Of a stretch of DNA of 64,000 nt, positions 9,897-20,113 are shown piece after piece. The notes beneath the pieces are model-generated. The model saw only the letters and a list, made by a program, of their open reading frames with translations. It made no database searches and was not told the origin of the DNA. A program made the position numbers and the translations under genes. Numbering within the stretch: position 1 is the first letter of the stretch; every line of letters begins with the position of its first letter. Source of the DNA: Hyposmocoma kahamanoa (taxonomy: Eukaryota; Arthropoda; Insecta; Lepidoptera; Cosmopterigidae). Location of the stretch: the NCBI RefSeq assembly GCF_003589595.1, contig NW_020653726.1, positions 17,935,320 to 17,999,319 on the forward strand, read 5' to 3'.

Positions 9897-9976
9897 ATGG
9901 CGTGCTATTCCATTCGGTGCTGTGGGGAAAACGGCAAAACATCTAATTACAAAACAAACGGGATCAAATTTCATCG
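9897..9976 (+). CDS. Possible THAP-like zinc-finger first exon (orphan)
   Basis: ATG at 9897 in a good context (ACAATGG) opens 27 codons beginning MACYSIRCCGENG and ending GIKFHR, then a GT donor-like site (CG/GTAATT, GT at 9977). In THAP domains an N-terminal C-x(2-4)-C lies 15-25 residues before an FHRFP-type motif, and an intron at this point is plausible. Read straight through, the frame stops at once (TAA after CGG). I could not find a second exon with the expected tryptophan and C-x2-H within the next kilobase. Next to it (10055-10085) is a perfect hairpin also found near 19.6 kb, so this may be a relic of a THAP-bearing (P-like) transposon rather than a host gene. The motif is short and could be chance. 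Confidence 0.35.
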
Positions 9977-10054
9977 GTAATTAAATATTAAATATGTAAT
10001 TTTGCAATTTTCGTCCATTATAGCAAAGCTCAAGTTAACTGGTCGATTTAAAGT

Positions 10055-10085
10055 GAAACAATTGACGACACCCGTCAATTGTTTC
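10055..10085. repeat. Perfect 13-bp-arm hairpin shared with 19.6 kb
   Basis: GAAACAATTGACG, loop ACACC, CGTCAATTGTTTC. The core ATTGACG-GGTGT-CGTCAAT recurs in opposite orientation at 19606-19624, with flanking matches (TTGAAAATTATTCTGCC there, and the reverse complement of 10130-10150 here). The hairpin therefore belongs to a dispersed element. Confidence 0.7.
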
Positions 10086-10709
10086 GGATTCGGGCTGGCC
10101 AATCGGAGTGCAGTTGTCACACTAATGATATGGCAGAATAGTTTTCAAATAAATTAAATTACATTTCTATTTATGGTTATATACTCGATGATCAATCCCT
10201 TACTTCCCGGCCTCTGCAATAATGTACTATTCCCTTTATTCTGATTGTATAACAATTATTTACCACCTGCATTTCTTATATTAGAAGTATGGAATAGACT
10301 TTAAGATCATCATGTTTCTTCCAAACAATCAATTTTACTATTGACACGTATCAGTAATGGATTTTAACCAACATAACTTCGTTTATTTGAATCACAGGTA
10401 AGAGCAAAAGGGCATCCATCAATAGGAAATACTTGGAAGCAAAAGGAATGTCAATCTTAATATGCCAAATACATTTATGGTAACGAGATACATTACTTTG
10501 TCATGGTCGTAAAAGGTTTTTGTGAAAAAGATGCGTTGGATATGCCTGGAGTTTTTACTTCTCAAGTAAGTGTTGAATTTTGAAATAAAATCTAATAAGT
10601 CGCGCAGGTCTACCGTGTGAATAAAACACTGTATGTCCCAGTACAGCGTTTTTTAATTTCGCAATTTTGTTTGTAATTTTTTTATTGTCATTAAGGGAAC
10701 AGAAATTTA
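10086..10709. other. Unassigned stretch
   Basis: Apart from the end of the shared hairpin element up to about 10160, nothing recurs. A polypyrimidine-poor AG (GAATCACAG near 10397) was tested as acceptor for the 9.9-kb exon and gives a frame without THAP residues. Confidence 0.25.
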
Positions 10710-11087
10710 TTCGGTACCTTACTACCACCTTACCTACTTTGCCGCCAAGCAGTAATATGGGCATTAACGCGTTTCGGTTTTGAAAGGTAAGATTGCTGCT
10801 TTGGTAAAAGCCCCTCAAATGTTTGCGATTTAATACACTAAGGGACGTATTCCAGAACTCTACTCAATGCTCAAGTCAGGATCTGAGTGTGTTTTCAAGC
10901 ACTGGAAATACGACCCTAATGGCAGGGACTTGAGTATGATTTCGAGTGCTTTAAACCATACTCAAATCCTGACTTGAGCATTAAGTAGACTTCTAGAATA
11001 CTACCCTAAGTGGCACTGCAAGTGTTAAGGACAGGCATGACGCTCACCACCAGGCGCACGATTTGGTCATCCCTTCACTTGGTATTG
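10710..11087 (-). mobile_element. Family A repeat carrying a MITE insertion
   Basis: Left piece 10714-10841 (CACCTTACCTACTTTGCCGC, AAGCAGTAATATGGGC, GTTTGCGATTTAA) and right piece 11010-11087 (GTGGCACTGCAAGTGTTAAG, GACAGGCATGACG, CACCAGGCGCACGA) join into a normal family A copy when the 10842-11006 element and one TAA are removed. The repeat therefore predates the MITE. Confidence 0.85.
10842..11006. mobile_element. Harbinger-type foldback MITE, copy 1
   Basis: A 165-bp element bounded by TAA on both sides (10839-10841, 11007-11009). Its ends are long inverted repeats (GGGACGTATTCCAGAACTC against the complement of GACTTCTAGAATACTACCC), continuing inward through ACTCAATGCTCAAGTCAGGA. The interior is also self-complementary (CAAGCACTGGAAATAC / GAGTGCTTTAAACC), so the whole unit folds back. 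A 3-bp TWA duplication is the PIF/Harbinger signature. A second copy is at 50336-50510. Confidence 0.85.
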
Positions 11088-12229
11088 TAGCATGGGAACG
11101 TAGCTTGGGCTTGCGTAGCGAGAGGTGCTTTATAAATATAAACGACGATTATATCATAATTTATACTAAAACTTTATACGTGTATTTAATATCGAAGCTT
11201 TGTCCAGAACTCCTAGATGTCTGTTTGACATCAAGACTCTATTATTCTTACAATTCTAAATACAAAACCTAAGCTGCCTGTACTACAGTATCATCAAGAA
11301 AAATATTTTTTTTCCAACCTTAATCGATTGATTCCCTTATTTCAGGGAAGAAGGTTTTTCCTTGCCACCAGTTTGGGATCCAGTATTACCTCTGATGACA
11401 TATCCCTGACAAAAGACTGCAGTATTAAGTAACATGTTAAATAAAACAATATAATTTGTAAAATGTATGTAGAGTAAATTGGAAAGTTCTTTGGAAAATC
11501 TAAAATAAAGTATTTAATTAATAATTTCAAAAACTTCATAAGAAAACCATATTGAAAAATATGGTGGTTTGCATTAATGTTAGACATAACTAGTTGATGA
11601 CTTTACAATCTCGAGTTGACTATGACAGTTGTAGCTAGAGACGGCGTAAATTACTTCACAATTTTATACGGCATATTATACAGCGCCTCTGGCGGGTACA
11701 AGAAGAAATAAAATTTTGTATACCATCATTTTACGCGGACGCTACCGATAACTGTCAATCTAATCTCGTGGTAGAGGCACTGTTCTGTTTTTATTTGGTT
11801 TTTCGTTTATTTATTCTTTTTTCACAAAATTCGGTGAGCATAATATTAGTAAATATGACTGTTTACAAAAATAACAGAAATTGACCAAGAAATAAAGTTA
11901 TATACTTACAATGTGCTCTTTTAAATTTGAAGTTAAAACTACCTTACTTTAACTTAATAAATTTTTTTAACTAAAAATAAATTGAACTATATGTAAGCGT
12001 AAATATGCGTGTGTGCATGATTGTCTTATATATATAATATACTATGTAACGCCCATGTCAAGTTACAACATATTTGAATAGATCATACCATAGTTACGCG
12101 TATTATATGATTATGAATGTGCACGGAGTAGCTTTTAAAAATACGTTTAAAAATTTGAATCAAATGCGACTAAAACCTAGAGCGAAATTCACACTCGCGT
12201 TTCGAAATTCCATCTCTACACCAGGCAAA
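11088..12229. other. Largely unassigned stretch with a family L fragment
   Basis: Around 11575-11640 there is a plus-strand family L match (TTAGACATAACTAGTTGATGA, CTTTACAATCTCGAGTTGAC). The remainder is AT-rich with small ORFs and no repeat partner. A TATATATATAATATACTATG run lies near 12030. Confidence 0.3.
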
Positions 12230-12460
12230 CAAGTTTCATTTGGGAATCTCGTAAAACCTCCCTACAGCAAGCTGGGGGCGATACGTCATCTGAATTAGAT
12301 GTTTGACAACGTTCGGCATGTACCGTGATTCTTCGGGTATATGCGTGATACGAACATTTTTGCGGCAGGTAGGATGACGTACATCCATTCCCCGTAATTG
12401 TATTTTAGAATTTGACTGATGTGGAAATGGATGGCGGAGTCGAATTTTCACGAATTTTTT
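12230..12460. other. Unassigned, lower-AT block
   Basis: Overlapping ORFs on both strands (12074-12298 plus, 12236-12451 minus). Neither shows a domain. The block has no second copy in the window and could be unique host sequence. Confidence 0.2.
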
Positions 12461-12614
12461 TTAATATCATAACTGTGACGTGGTAATAAAGAATTTAAAA
12501 TGACACTTGGTTGTAAGCACGCGTGAAAATTTGTGAAAAATGATTACAGTGATAATGTATGTATGTGTTAATATAGTATGCAATATTTATTATTTATATA
12601 TTTTTTTACGTTAC

Positions 12615-12703
12615 GTGAGTGCCCCGTTCGGCTTATACTGTGGGCGCTGGATGAGTGAGAAAGTCTTAGGTTCGATTCACGGTTGGACCAAATTGGGAAT
12701 CGA
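12615..12703 (+). mobile_element. tRNA-derived SINE fragment (family K)
   Basis: CCCCGTTCGGCTTATACTGT with GGGCGCTGG corresponds to the A-box half, and the B box reads GGTTCGATTCA (12671-12681), followed by GGTTGGACCAAATTGGGAAT. It stops at 12703, exactly where family A sequence begins, so it is truncated at that junction. Confidence 0.65.
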
Positions 12704-12885
12704 ACCTGACAATAAGCTACACACCTGTCCATAACAGTTGCAGTGCTACTCAGAGTTTTTAATCGCAAAGATCTTAGGGGCACTGCCACTGCGCCCGTCA
12801 TCCTGAGACATAAGTTGACAAGTCTCATGTGCCTGTAATTTCACCAGCACCCTTATGCATCCAAATCGGAACTCTGACGGAGTTA
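12704..12885 (+). mobile_element. Family A repeat, middle portion
   Basis: AATAAGCTACACACCTGTCC, CTCAGAGTTTTTAATCGCAA, CTGAGACATAAGTTGACAAG and CCTGTAATTTCACCAGCACC follow consensus order. The start is lost to the abutting SINE, and the last third is missing. Confidence 0.8.
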
Positions 12886-13885
12886 CGCCGTTTTGTTTTA
12901 TTGTAACGATTATTATTTATTCGAAAATAATCAATTCTTTTTATTTTAAATCGCGTACATTTGTTTTTTCAAACACACTAATATTTCTGGCTTTTTACAG
13001 GTTGTGTTATCACGGTTGACTGACTTATTATTGTATTATATTTGCGATATCTTTGCTTTGTGTTTTAAATTGTAATATTATGACATGCATATTTCAAAAA
13101 ATATATATTAATATGTTTATGAAGAATTTCTATGGCCAAACATAATTGAAGTGTCGACAACTTCGAAGCATATAGATAAATTAAATTCAAATATACTCTC
13201 GTAAGATCAACAAGAAATTCGCCAAAATGGGTGTAGTCTGTCGAAAAGGTTTATTTTCACACGAAACTCTATTCAAATCAGCGTAAACAGACTCTAATGA
13301 GTTTGAGAATTGTTCAGCGCAACGCCATTGCTCGTGAAGTGGGAATCTCATTTAGAGATGTGGAATCGTATTTAATTAGTTGAATTTTGAGTTGCTGTTA
13401 CTTTCTCACTCCTAAAAAGATTTTAAGGCCTAAACTTTTAAGCCCTAAAGTCTCTTTTCTGATGTTTATTTATATTGGTTTTTGAATTTATGTTAGTACA
13501 ACTAATAAATAGAAAAAGGTCATAATCATCATAACCATAATTCATTTATTTGTGAAAACACAGGTTATTTGGAAGTTGACATGTACAAAATAAGTAAAGT
13601 TTCGCTGTGTCCGGCCAAAACAATAGGCGCACAAACGTATTGAAAGTGTTATTAATTATACATTATAATACTGATATAACATGTTATTTTTTCTAATATC
13701 ACAGGAGCGTGCACACATGGATTTAATAAGTCGGTCAGCAATTTAGGCGCAATGGTAGTTATGTGAGTCAATTTCAATTAAAATATTTTTAATATAATGA
13801 AATGTCAAAATAATAAAACTGTAACGTTAAAAAAGATATATAAATATAAAAATCTAAGAATGAAGATTTGTTATTTAAAAATTCG
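12886..13885. other. Unassigned stretch with family L fragment
   Basis: 12980-13030 is a minus-strand family L match (CTGGCTTTTTACAGGTTGTG, CACGGTTGACTGAC). The remaining ~850 bp holds no ORF or repeat that I can support. Confidence 0.25.
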
Positions 13886-13893
13886 GACACTGT

Positions 13894-14180
13894 CATTGAC
13901 TTACAATTATATGGACGTCGGGTCCGCGCTAAAAAGTGTCCGAACTTATAGGGCGTTAAAATCGTATACAAAGCGTCATTCACGCTTTAGTCTTCGTTTG
14001 TTTCTTCTGACAGCGAAGCAAGCAAAATTAGACAGTACTGCGATGACATTACAATTTAAATTCAACGTTTTAGCTTTTTCATAATCCTTTAAATGTCACT
14101 ACGTTTAAATAGGTTGACTTGGGACATTTTTTTCGTGGTTTTTGTATTAGATCCGTCGTCCATTTATTTGTAAGTCAATG
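13894..14180. mobile_element. hAT-type MITE, copy 1, with perfect 8-bp duplication
   Basis: A 287-bp element flanked by GACACTGT at 13886-13893 and 14181-14188. Ends are imperfect inverted repeats of about 30 bp (CATTGACTTACAATTATATG and the complement of ATTTATTTGTAAGTCAATG, continuing into GGACGxCGG). The interior carries no transposase, and a 95-codon ORF inside is not conserved with the second copy's reading frame. 8-bp duplication and CA...TG ends fit hAT. Copy 2 lies inverted at 52519-52804. Confidence 0.88.
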
Positions 14181-14289
14181 GACACTGTATATTAAATTTT
14201 ATTAGTCAATAAGTTGTTAAATTGTTTTTAAATAATTCTAAATATACAAAATAATTTATTCAGACATTACAAAGACAAGGTCATAGATA

Positions 14290-14525
14290 AAGGTAGCGAC
14301 AAGGACCGATTAGGTGGCAGTGTGGGCAGGGGGCCTTGCTCGTAGAATAAATGACCAATTGGGGCGGAAGAGTGTCAAGTGGCGTCCGCGTACCACTCAC
14401 AAGGTTGACAAGTGACGTGGTGATGGTTGCGGGAATCAGTTGGATCCGGGCAACGCAAAATTTTATAATCTTAGTACAGTACTTTGTACGACGATGACGG
14501 ACACATTTGCACATTGTGTATTAAA
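14290..14525 (+). pseudogene. RTE-like LINE C-terminal tail
   Basis: In the plus strand, AAGTGGCGTCCGCG-type sequence and the frame reading DVVMVAGISWIRATQN (about 14413-14460) match the RW-x-DDxVxxAG-x-xW-x-xAxxR pattern that closes RTE-clade ORFs. The upstream frame reads WGGRVSSGVRVP with at least one frameshift. It ends near 14525 in AT-rich sequence. The minus-strand 77-codon ORF here is a shadow. Confidence 0.5.
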
Positions 14526-14614
14526 GGCAGTAAATAAGAAATTACTAACGAGGGAAATTACTAATATTAGAATTTAGTAACTCGAATTTTGTATTTTTTT
14601 ACCGTCTGTGAAAA

Positions 14615-14860
14615 ATCTGCCGCCAAGCAGTAATGTCAGCATTACTGTTTTTCGGTTTTCAAAGGTAGGGTGCTGGTGAAATTACAGGCACATGCGACTT
14701 GTCAACTTATGTCTCAGGATGACGGGCGCAGTGGCAGTGCCCCTCAGAACTTTGCGATTTAAAGCTCTGAGTGGCACTGCAACTGTTATGGACAGGTGTG
14801 TAGCTTATTGTCAGGCGCACGGCTTGTTCGTCCCGTCATTTGATATTATAAAAAAAACCT
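14615..14860 (-). mobile_element. Family A repeat, well preserved
   Basis: TGCCGCCAAGCAGTAATGTC, GGTGCTGGTGAAATTACAGG, CAACTTATGTCTCAGGATGA, GATTTAAAGCTCTGAGTGGC, CTGTTATGGACAGGTGTGTA and GTCCCGTCATTTGATATTAT, then an A-run. The A-rich end suggests this is the 3' end, so the family is probably a retroposon read in this orientation. Confidence 0.85.
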
Positions 14861-15027
14861 TTTGTCATCACGTTTGCGAGGAAATAAATACAATGTTTTT
14901 TTCTTGTATAAATAAATATGGTTCACACAACACTTATGGACTTTGCAAATGGCGGGTTTTTTTTTAACAATCGATGGCCAGCTTTTCATAGATAATACAA
15001 CTCGAACTAAAATGCTGTAATCAATAC

Positions 15028-15305
15028 AGAGTACAAAAAAAACCGACCTCAAAAATTCGTGGAATTACATCTAATTGCCAAGTTTGATTGAAATCGTTTA
15101 TCGGAAAGTACGCGAAACTGGATTCATCCGCGAGTTTGCCACTCTTAGAAGTGGAATATGTTCTTCAAATTGAAATAGTACTAATGCTGAGGTACCTTCT
15201 TTCCAACAAAAAAATAATCATCAAAACAGATGAATTATCGTGTAACATACATACAAAAAGAAAATACATACGAATTGTCCTTTCTTTCAAGTCTTTTAAA
15301 ATGTA
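15028..15305 (-). mobile_element. Family E element, near full length
   Basis: Starts with CAGAGTAC-A-run-ACCGACCTC (15028-15050), the complement of the GAGGTCGGTT end, and runs through AGTTTGATTGAAATCG, AGAAGTGGAATATGTTC, ATCATCAAAACAGATGAA, TAACATACATACAAAAAG to TTCAAGTCTTTTAAAA. The outer AACCGAC end is eroded. Confidence 0.75.
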
Positions 15306-16254
15306 TGGGACGACAAAAATCGGGAGAGCAGAAGTTGGTCTAATTGCATAAAATATATTTTCATTAAAATTAATAAAATTGACTATTATTTTTTAATGCT
15401 AATCGGTTCAGTTTCTTATAAGAATGACTTCATTGCACCGGAAGAAAAAAACTGGAACTGGAAGTCAAATTAAATTTAAAAAAAATGATACGGGCGGAAG
15501 TTGCTTGCACTACTTGTTTTATTATAGTGTGGCAATGCACTGTCAGATGATATAGACCATAGTGGCGCCACATTAGTGACGCTGTGTTAATATAGAATGG
15601 AATCGCATATGCTCCCATACATTTTTATAGCGCATAATAATGACGTTCGGTCGCGACATTACTATCTTCGGAGACGCAGATCTCGTTACGAAAACTTATA
15701 AGATATCAAAAATTCAAGAAAATTGTCGTATAAATTAACATATCAATGAAGTAATTTTCTCTAACATCAAAGCTAAAAAGGCTATTGTTTTTAATAAAAC
15801 CTTGAAAAGTTATTGCGTTAATTAGCGTGGTTAATATAAATCATCTACCTATCGATAACTTAATACAATTTTGTAGCAGTAGAGCTCCCACTTACCAGCT
15901 CTTACTTGTTTGTAATGTTTAGTTTGTTTTTCTCAACATTACAAATTTCATACATTTACAATTAATTATATGTCATTTTATACTACTCTTCTATTATATA
16001 ATAGTGAGTCAGAAGTACATAATAGTTTACATATCCAAAATCAACATAATTAATGAAGCTCAAAATTAAACACAAAAAGAACTTTCAAGCAGTAGCTGCA
16101 AGAGTATCTTTTAAATATTCAAAAATTGGAAATATGAGTGGCTAAGGTGTTTGAGAAAAAATAAATAAATAAATTGGATGAAATTAAATTGGATTGAATT
16201 GAGTTAAATTGAATTGAATTGGTTAGAATTTGAATTGAATTAAATTGGTTTTAT
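15306..16254. other. Unassigned AT-rich stretch
   Basis: No coding or repeat call. Degenerate AATTGAATTGAAT-type simple sequence occupies 16170-16250. Confidence 0.25.
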
Positions 16255-16492
16255 TTTGGGTTTTTACGAGTGGCGTCCCTGTCCTTATAGGGTCCTGCTA
16301 GAATACCAGCGTCGCGGGCAGCCGCGTCATTTATGCTGAGTCAGCGCATTTTCGTTGCCATAACTTCCAAGGGAGATATTAGTAGAATATATTAATGTGT
16401 TACGTCTAAGTTAATGTCTGTAGCATGTGTTTATGTATGTATTTGCCATGGTGGTGAATAAAGATTTTATCTATCTATCTATCTAACAAATA
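16255..16492 (+). mobile_element. Retroposon 3' end with (ATCT)n tail
   Basis: CGTCCCTGTCCTTATAGGGTC, GAATACCAGCGTCGCGGGCA, TGCTGAGTCAGCGCATTTTC and a long AT stretch end in TTTATCTATCTATCTATCTA (16470-16489). A (ATCT)n tail after an unrelated body is the mark of a non-LTR element or SINE 3' terminus. No coding part is present. Confidence 0.5.
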
Positions 16493-16499
16493 AATAATT

Positions 16500-16853
16500 G
16501 AATTAAACTAACAGTGTCAAGCGTATAAAGGAAATGTCAATATGGATTCTTAATAACTAATAAATGTATATTACAGTATAATAATACGGTGAATGTCAAT
16601 TCATTGATAAATGTAATAATTTAATTATTTATTAAGTACTTTGAGTGTACTCTGTTACTGAGTACAGGGACTTTTCCAATAAAAGGTTCTTCAGTCTGCA
16701 CCTGAACGTTTCTTCACAACATTCGTTTTTTAGTTCGGCAGGTAGGTGCTCATAGTAGGTCGGTCCTATAACCCGCGGGGTTCTTCGTGAAGAGCTGTGT
16801 TTCAGTAAATAAACAAGACTTTTTTTATAGTACCAAAATAACCACCGTGACAC
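16500..16853 (-). pseudogene. LINE C-terminus with 3' UTR
   Basis: Minus-strand frame 16853-16632 reads GPTYYEHLPAELKNECCEE, TFRCRLKNLLLEKSLYSV, TEY and stop, a Jockey-type ORF2 end (LP-x(6)-ES/CC-x-x-F-xx-xLKxxLLExxLYSVxEY). AT-rich sequence down to about 16500 is the likely 3' UTR. It is truncated at the 5' side where family A begins. Confidence 0.6.
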
Positions 16854-16990
16854 ATAAGTTGACGAGTCCCACGTTCCTGTAATTTCCCCAGCACCCTTAC
16901 CCTTTCCAACGGCTCACATTACAACTTGGCGACAATTACAGGTGCGGTGGCAGTATTTCCCAGGACGAATTCTTTTACTAGGAGCTGTGC
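16854..16990 (+). mobile_element. Family A repeat, 3' half
   Basis: GACACATAAGTTGACGAGTC, CCTGTAATTTCCCCAGCACC, GGTGCGGTGGCAGTATTTCC and ACGAATTCTTTTACTAGGAG follow consensus order. The first half is missing and abuts the LINE tail directly. Confidence 0.75.
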
Positions 16991-17007
16991 TAAAAACTAG
17001 ACTAAAC

Positions 17008-17100
17008 TGAATCCAAGATGGCCAGTTAGCTATTTAGTAGAACCATCTCTTAGGTGGCAGACTAGAGAGAGATTTATGCTTGGTACAGCAGAAGCAACTA
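17008..17100 (-). mobile_element. Jockey-like LINE fragment
   Basis: AATCCAAGATGGCCAGTTAG, CTTAGGTGGCAGACT and TTTATGCTTGGTACAGCAGA align in order with 34669-34765, which is part of a minus-strand Jockey-like reverse transcriptase. Only about 90 bp remain. Confidence 0.55.
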
Positions 17101-17639
17101 GTGAGAACCCGGTTAGTTGCATAGGTGTAAATTTAAGGATTTTTATCGTGCAAGAATATGATAACGTAGCTCCGTATTGCTACGCAATTTATATATCTAT
17201 CCTAGATTAACACCCGTATTTAGGAACAAAACAAAAGCCGCACTTAAGACAATCGTTTATAAATACCAATTATTAGTATTACTATTAGCATATACAAGCA
17301 CGCACGCAAGCACGCACGCACGTACTCACGCACGGACACACGCACGCACGTTTGTTATTAATTTCAATTTTAAATATCATTCTATCTTAAAACTAACCGA
17401 CTGACTTGTTGTAAATTCTCAGTTTTAAGCTTAGGGAAGTTGCAAGGCTTTCCTGACACAAGCATGCATTTGCTTAATGGTAGAACCTGATTTACCATTG
17501 TTGAACCAAATTGAAAAATAAATATATTTTTTTTAAATTATAGACTTGAGTCGCACTTGACACTTTTTTATGCTGACTTATCTTTTTTCATAAATACGCG
17601 TATAAGCCTACTTAAATATATATTGGACAGTATCTTGGC
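17101..17639. repeat. (CACG)n microsatellite within unassigned sequence
   Basis: 17280-17350 is an imperfect run of CACGCACG units with CACGTACTCACG and CACGGACACACG interruptions. The 75-codon ORF across it is an artefact of the repeat (HASTHARTHARTHA). The flanks are AT-rich and unassigned. Confidence 0.7.
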
Positions 17640-18118
17640 TTAGTTCGACGAAGGATAGTGTTACACCATCCAATTTGTCGTGTGCTGGCCACACTGCTAT
17701 TGTCTTCAATGACGCCGCAATTGCTACAATATGGAGTTGGTGTAATGCCCATCAGAAGGCAAACTTCTTTGAAGGAATGTGGCTTAGCACAACCTCAGAG
17801 CCGTCACAACATTAAGTTTAATATAGTTATCAACACACGGAACTTCCAGTGGCTCAGGTTGAATTGTTTTGTACCAGATACCTTTTTCCTTGGACCTTTC
17901 ATCAAAGTATTCTTTCCGCAGCTGGTGGCAATAAGGTCTAACTGCGTATAAACAATTTGTGTAATGTGGCAAAATAGACATCCTATCGCCAGTACAATAA
18001 ACTCGCTTAACAACAGAGTGGTATTGTGGTATACATTCATAAATGTCATTAAAACCACCGGACTCTTAATTGACAAACAATCGTATTCCCACGGGTCTAT
18101 CATCGCTTAAGACAATAG
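17640..18118 (-). pseudogene. LINE ORF2 C-terminal fragment (RNase H / Cys-rich end)
   Basis: Minus-strand frames, joined across frameshifts, read HQLRKEYFDERSKEKGIWYK, PEPLEVPCVDNYIKLNVVTA and LRL, then FKEVCLLMGITPTPYCSNCG with VIED. The GI-x-PTPYCSNCG-xxED block is the CCHC-like Cys motif that follows RNase H in Jockey/I/R1-type elements. At least two frame disruptions and loss of the expected histidine make this a relic. Confidence 0.6.
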
Positions 18119-18124
18119 AGCTGC

Positions 18125-18300
18125 GTTATCATTGTTTTTATTTATATAGGACAATCAACAAGTCTTACACTGGTATATATAAAATCTGAAATTAAACAAT
18201 TCAAGTGGGTTATTTACATAATTGAAGGTTTCCACAACATGCAATAGACAAACACAACTAGTTTACATACACATACCGGCACATTTAGCTGAGCACTAGT
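18125..18300 (-). repeat. Dispersed 3' end-like repeat, copy 1
   Basis: GGACAATCAACAAGTC, then TACA, an AT-rich spacer, ACAACATGCAATAGACAAACACAACTA and TTTACATACACATA. The same order is found at 25695-25855. The (TTTATTTATA) at the left suggests a minus-strand LINE 3' end. Confidence 0.55.
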
Positions 18301-19375
18301 AAAATCACCAAAATTATACATTGTTTCTTTAAAAGTCAGGTCGATTAATTTTCTTTTTTATTTTTGTAATTTGAAAAGAAATTTTTTTTAGCTGTCATTT
18401 TTTGAAACGTTTGTTTTAATTTCCTTTTACTACAAATTTGTCGAGTGGTTCAAAAGAACCCGATAGCCAACCTCTTATTATTAACTATAATAACTTTTTA
18501 TTAAATACAAGATAGGTCCACTTGTCACTTTTACAGAAACCTTAAGTATTTTATTAAAGAAATTTATTAAAATAAACATTAAAATAGAAATAAAAGTAAA
18601 ATAAAAATGTAAAAATAAAAATAAGGATTATATTCCCCGTTTGAGCTATTTCTTATAGCATGGTCTATTAAACAATAGTAATAAAATTATTAATAAAGAT
18701 TATTATTATACTGAAATGTCGTGAATCATTTCTGCCAAATTGAAAACTGTAACAATCAGGCCTAATAATACTAGCATTAGTCTCAGGGATAGTGCTTAGA
18801 GATTAGCTAAATGTTATGCGAATCTCTTAGAAGCTTCCCTTGCAAAATGAAACCAAGGACTTTTAGTGAACTAAGACCAGAAATAAAGACCAACGTAAAA
18901 GAAAATTTGTTAGGTGAAAGCAAGAGTACAAAATTGTGCCACAATATCCGATATGAAGCCATTTTTTATTATAGTAAGTAGAAGATTGAATATTAAAGAG
19001 GAAAGCTGCAAAGTGATTGAAATTGTGTACACTAGAGTAATTTAAATTTAAAGCTGGAAAATTATTGAAACTTTTTAAACCAGAGTAACATCAATTACTA
19101 GAAAAAATATGACCTTCATACATCCTACAGTAAATTTAAAAAAAAAGTCCAATATGATCATACGAACTACACACATCTAACGGTAGTTAAGCGCAGCTCC
19201 GTAGATACAGAGGTCATCTACTGCTACCGTAAGTGTGTGTCGCTCGAATGTACTTCAATGTATTGCTCAATTGAATACTTGATTCATCCAAGTCATTGCA
19301 CATTGAACTTTAGTCTTGGGGGTGGTTTAAGAAATATGCCTATTTTAAAGCAAACTCCAAGTTACACGCCCCATT
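18301..19375. other. Unassigned AT-rich stretch
   Basis: No ORF above 60 codons and no repeat partner found. Confidence 0.25.
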
Positions 19376-19442
19376 TTTAACCGACTTCAAAAAAGGAGAA
19401 GGTTCTCAATTCGACTGTATGGTTTTTTTTTCTTACAAACTA
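19376..19442 (+). mobile_element. Family E element, 5' end only
   Basis: TTTAACCGACTTCAAAAAAGG, AGAAGGTTCTCAATTCGACT and a T-run match the family start. The rest is missing. Confidence 0.65.
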
Positions 19443-19699
19443 AATAACTAAGAATACATTGCACTATTGGTTTGCCAATTGCAAAATGTCAATTGTTCAG
19501 AAACGAGGTTTAAAAATTCTATGAACGAAATTAGTGATAGTATGCCTAAAGCTCGATACAAATAGTTTTCAAACAAGATAAATTTGTTTGAAAATTATTC
19601 TGCCGATTGACGGGTGTCGTCAATTGTTTCACTTCAAATCAATTAATTATTAAAGTCCCAACATAATTAAAGAAAAAAAAAAACAAAAAATGAAAATTT

Positions 19700-20113
19700 C
19701 ACAAAAGCCCTGATTGCTGCCTTCAGTGCCAAACACTGTAGAGAAGCTCTGTCACTGGACAGGAATGGCATCAGAGTGCTGACTAGAGCCTTAACAGGGC
19801 ATTGTGGCTTGAACAAGCACATGTGAAACATTGGACAGAGAGAAAACAGAGAATGTAGATTCTGCCACGAGGCGGCATCTCCTCACCCAGTGCTGCCCTC
19901 TAATGAGCGTAATAAGTTCCATACTGGGTAGGCACAGGCCACACTCAGAGGACATAAAAACTGTCGGAGCCAGGAAAGTCCTTCAGTTCCATAATGCTGT
20001 TGTTCTTGGCTCCGAACTTTAATTAGTGGTGATCACAATAGATCATGTAATGGTCGCAGTGATGAGGGGCTCATAGGCCCCAAATGAAGCCATTCTAATA
20101 ATAATAATAATAC
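19700..20113 (+). pseudogene. LINE ORF2 C-terminus with (TAA)n tail
   Basis: Plus-strand frames give GIRVLTRALTGHCGLNKHM, NIGQRENRECRFCHE (with frame changes), HLLTQCCPLMSV, GRHRPHSEDIKTVGARK and VLQFHNAV-x(5)-L stop. The LTGHxxLxxH-x-xNIG-xxExxxCRFC pattern is the RNase H-adjacent Cys/His block of I/R1/Jockey-type elements. The element ends in AATAATAATAATAATA (20098-20113), a (TAA)n tail typical of that group. Premature stops and frameshifts are visible. Confidence 0.75.

Noticed and set aside
17177..17404. 75-codon ORF with THARTHAR repeat
   Set aside because: Translation of a (CACG)n microsatellite.
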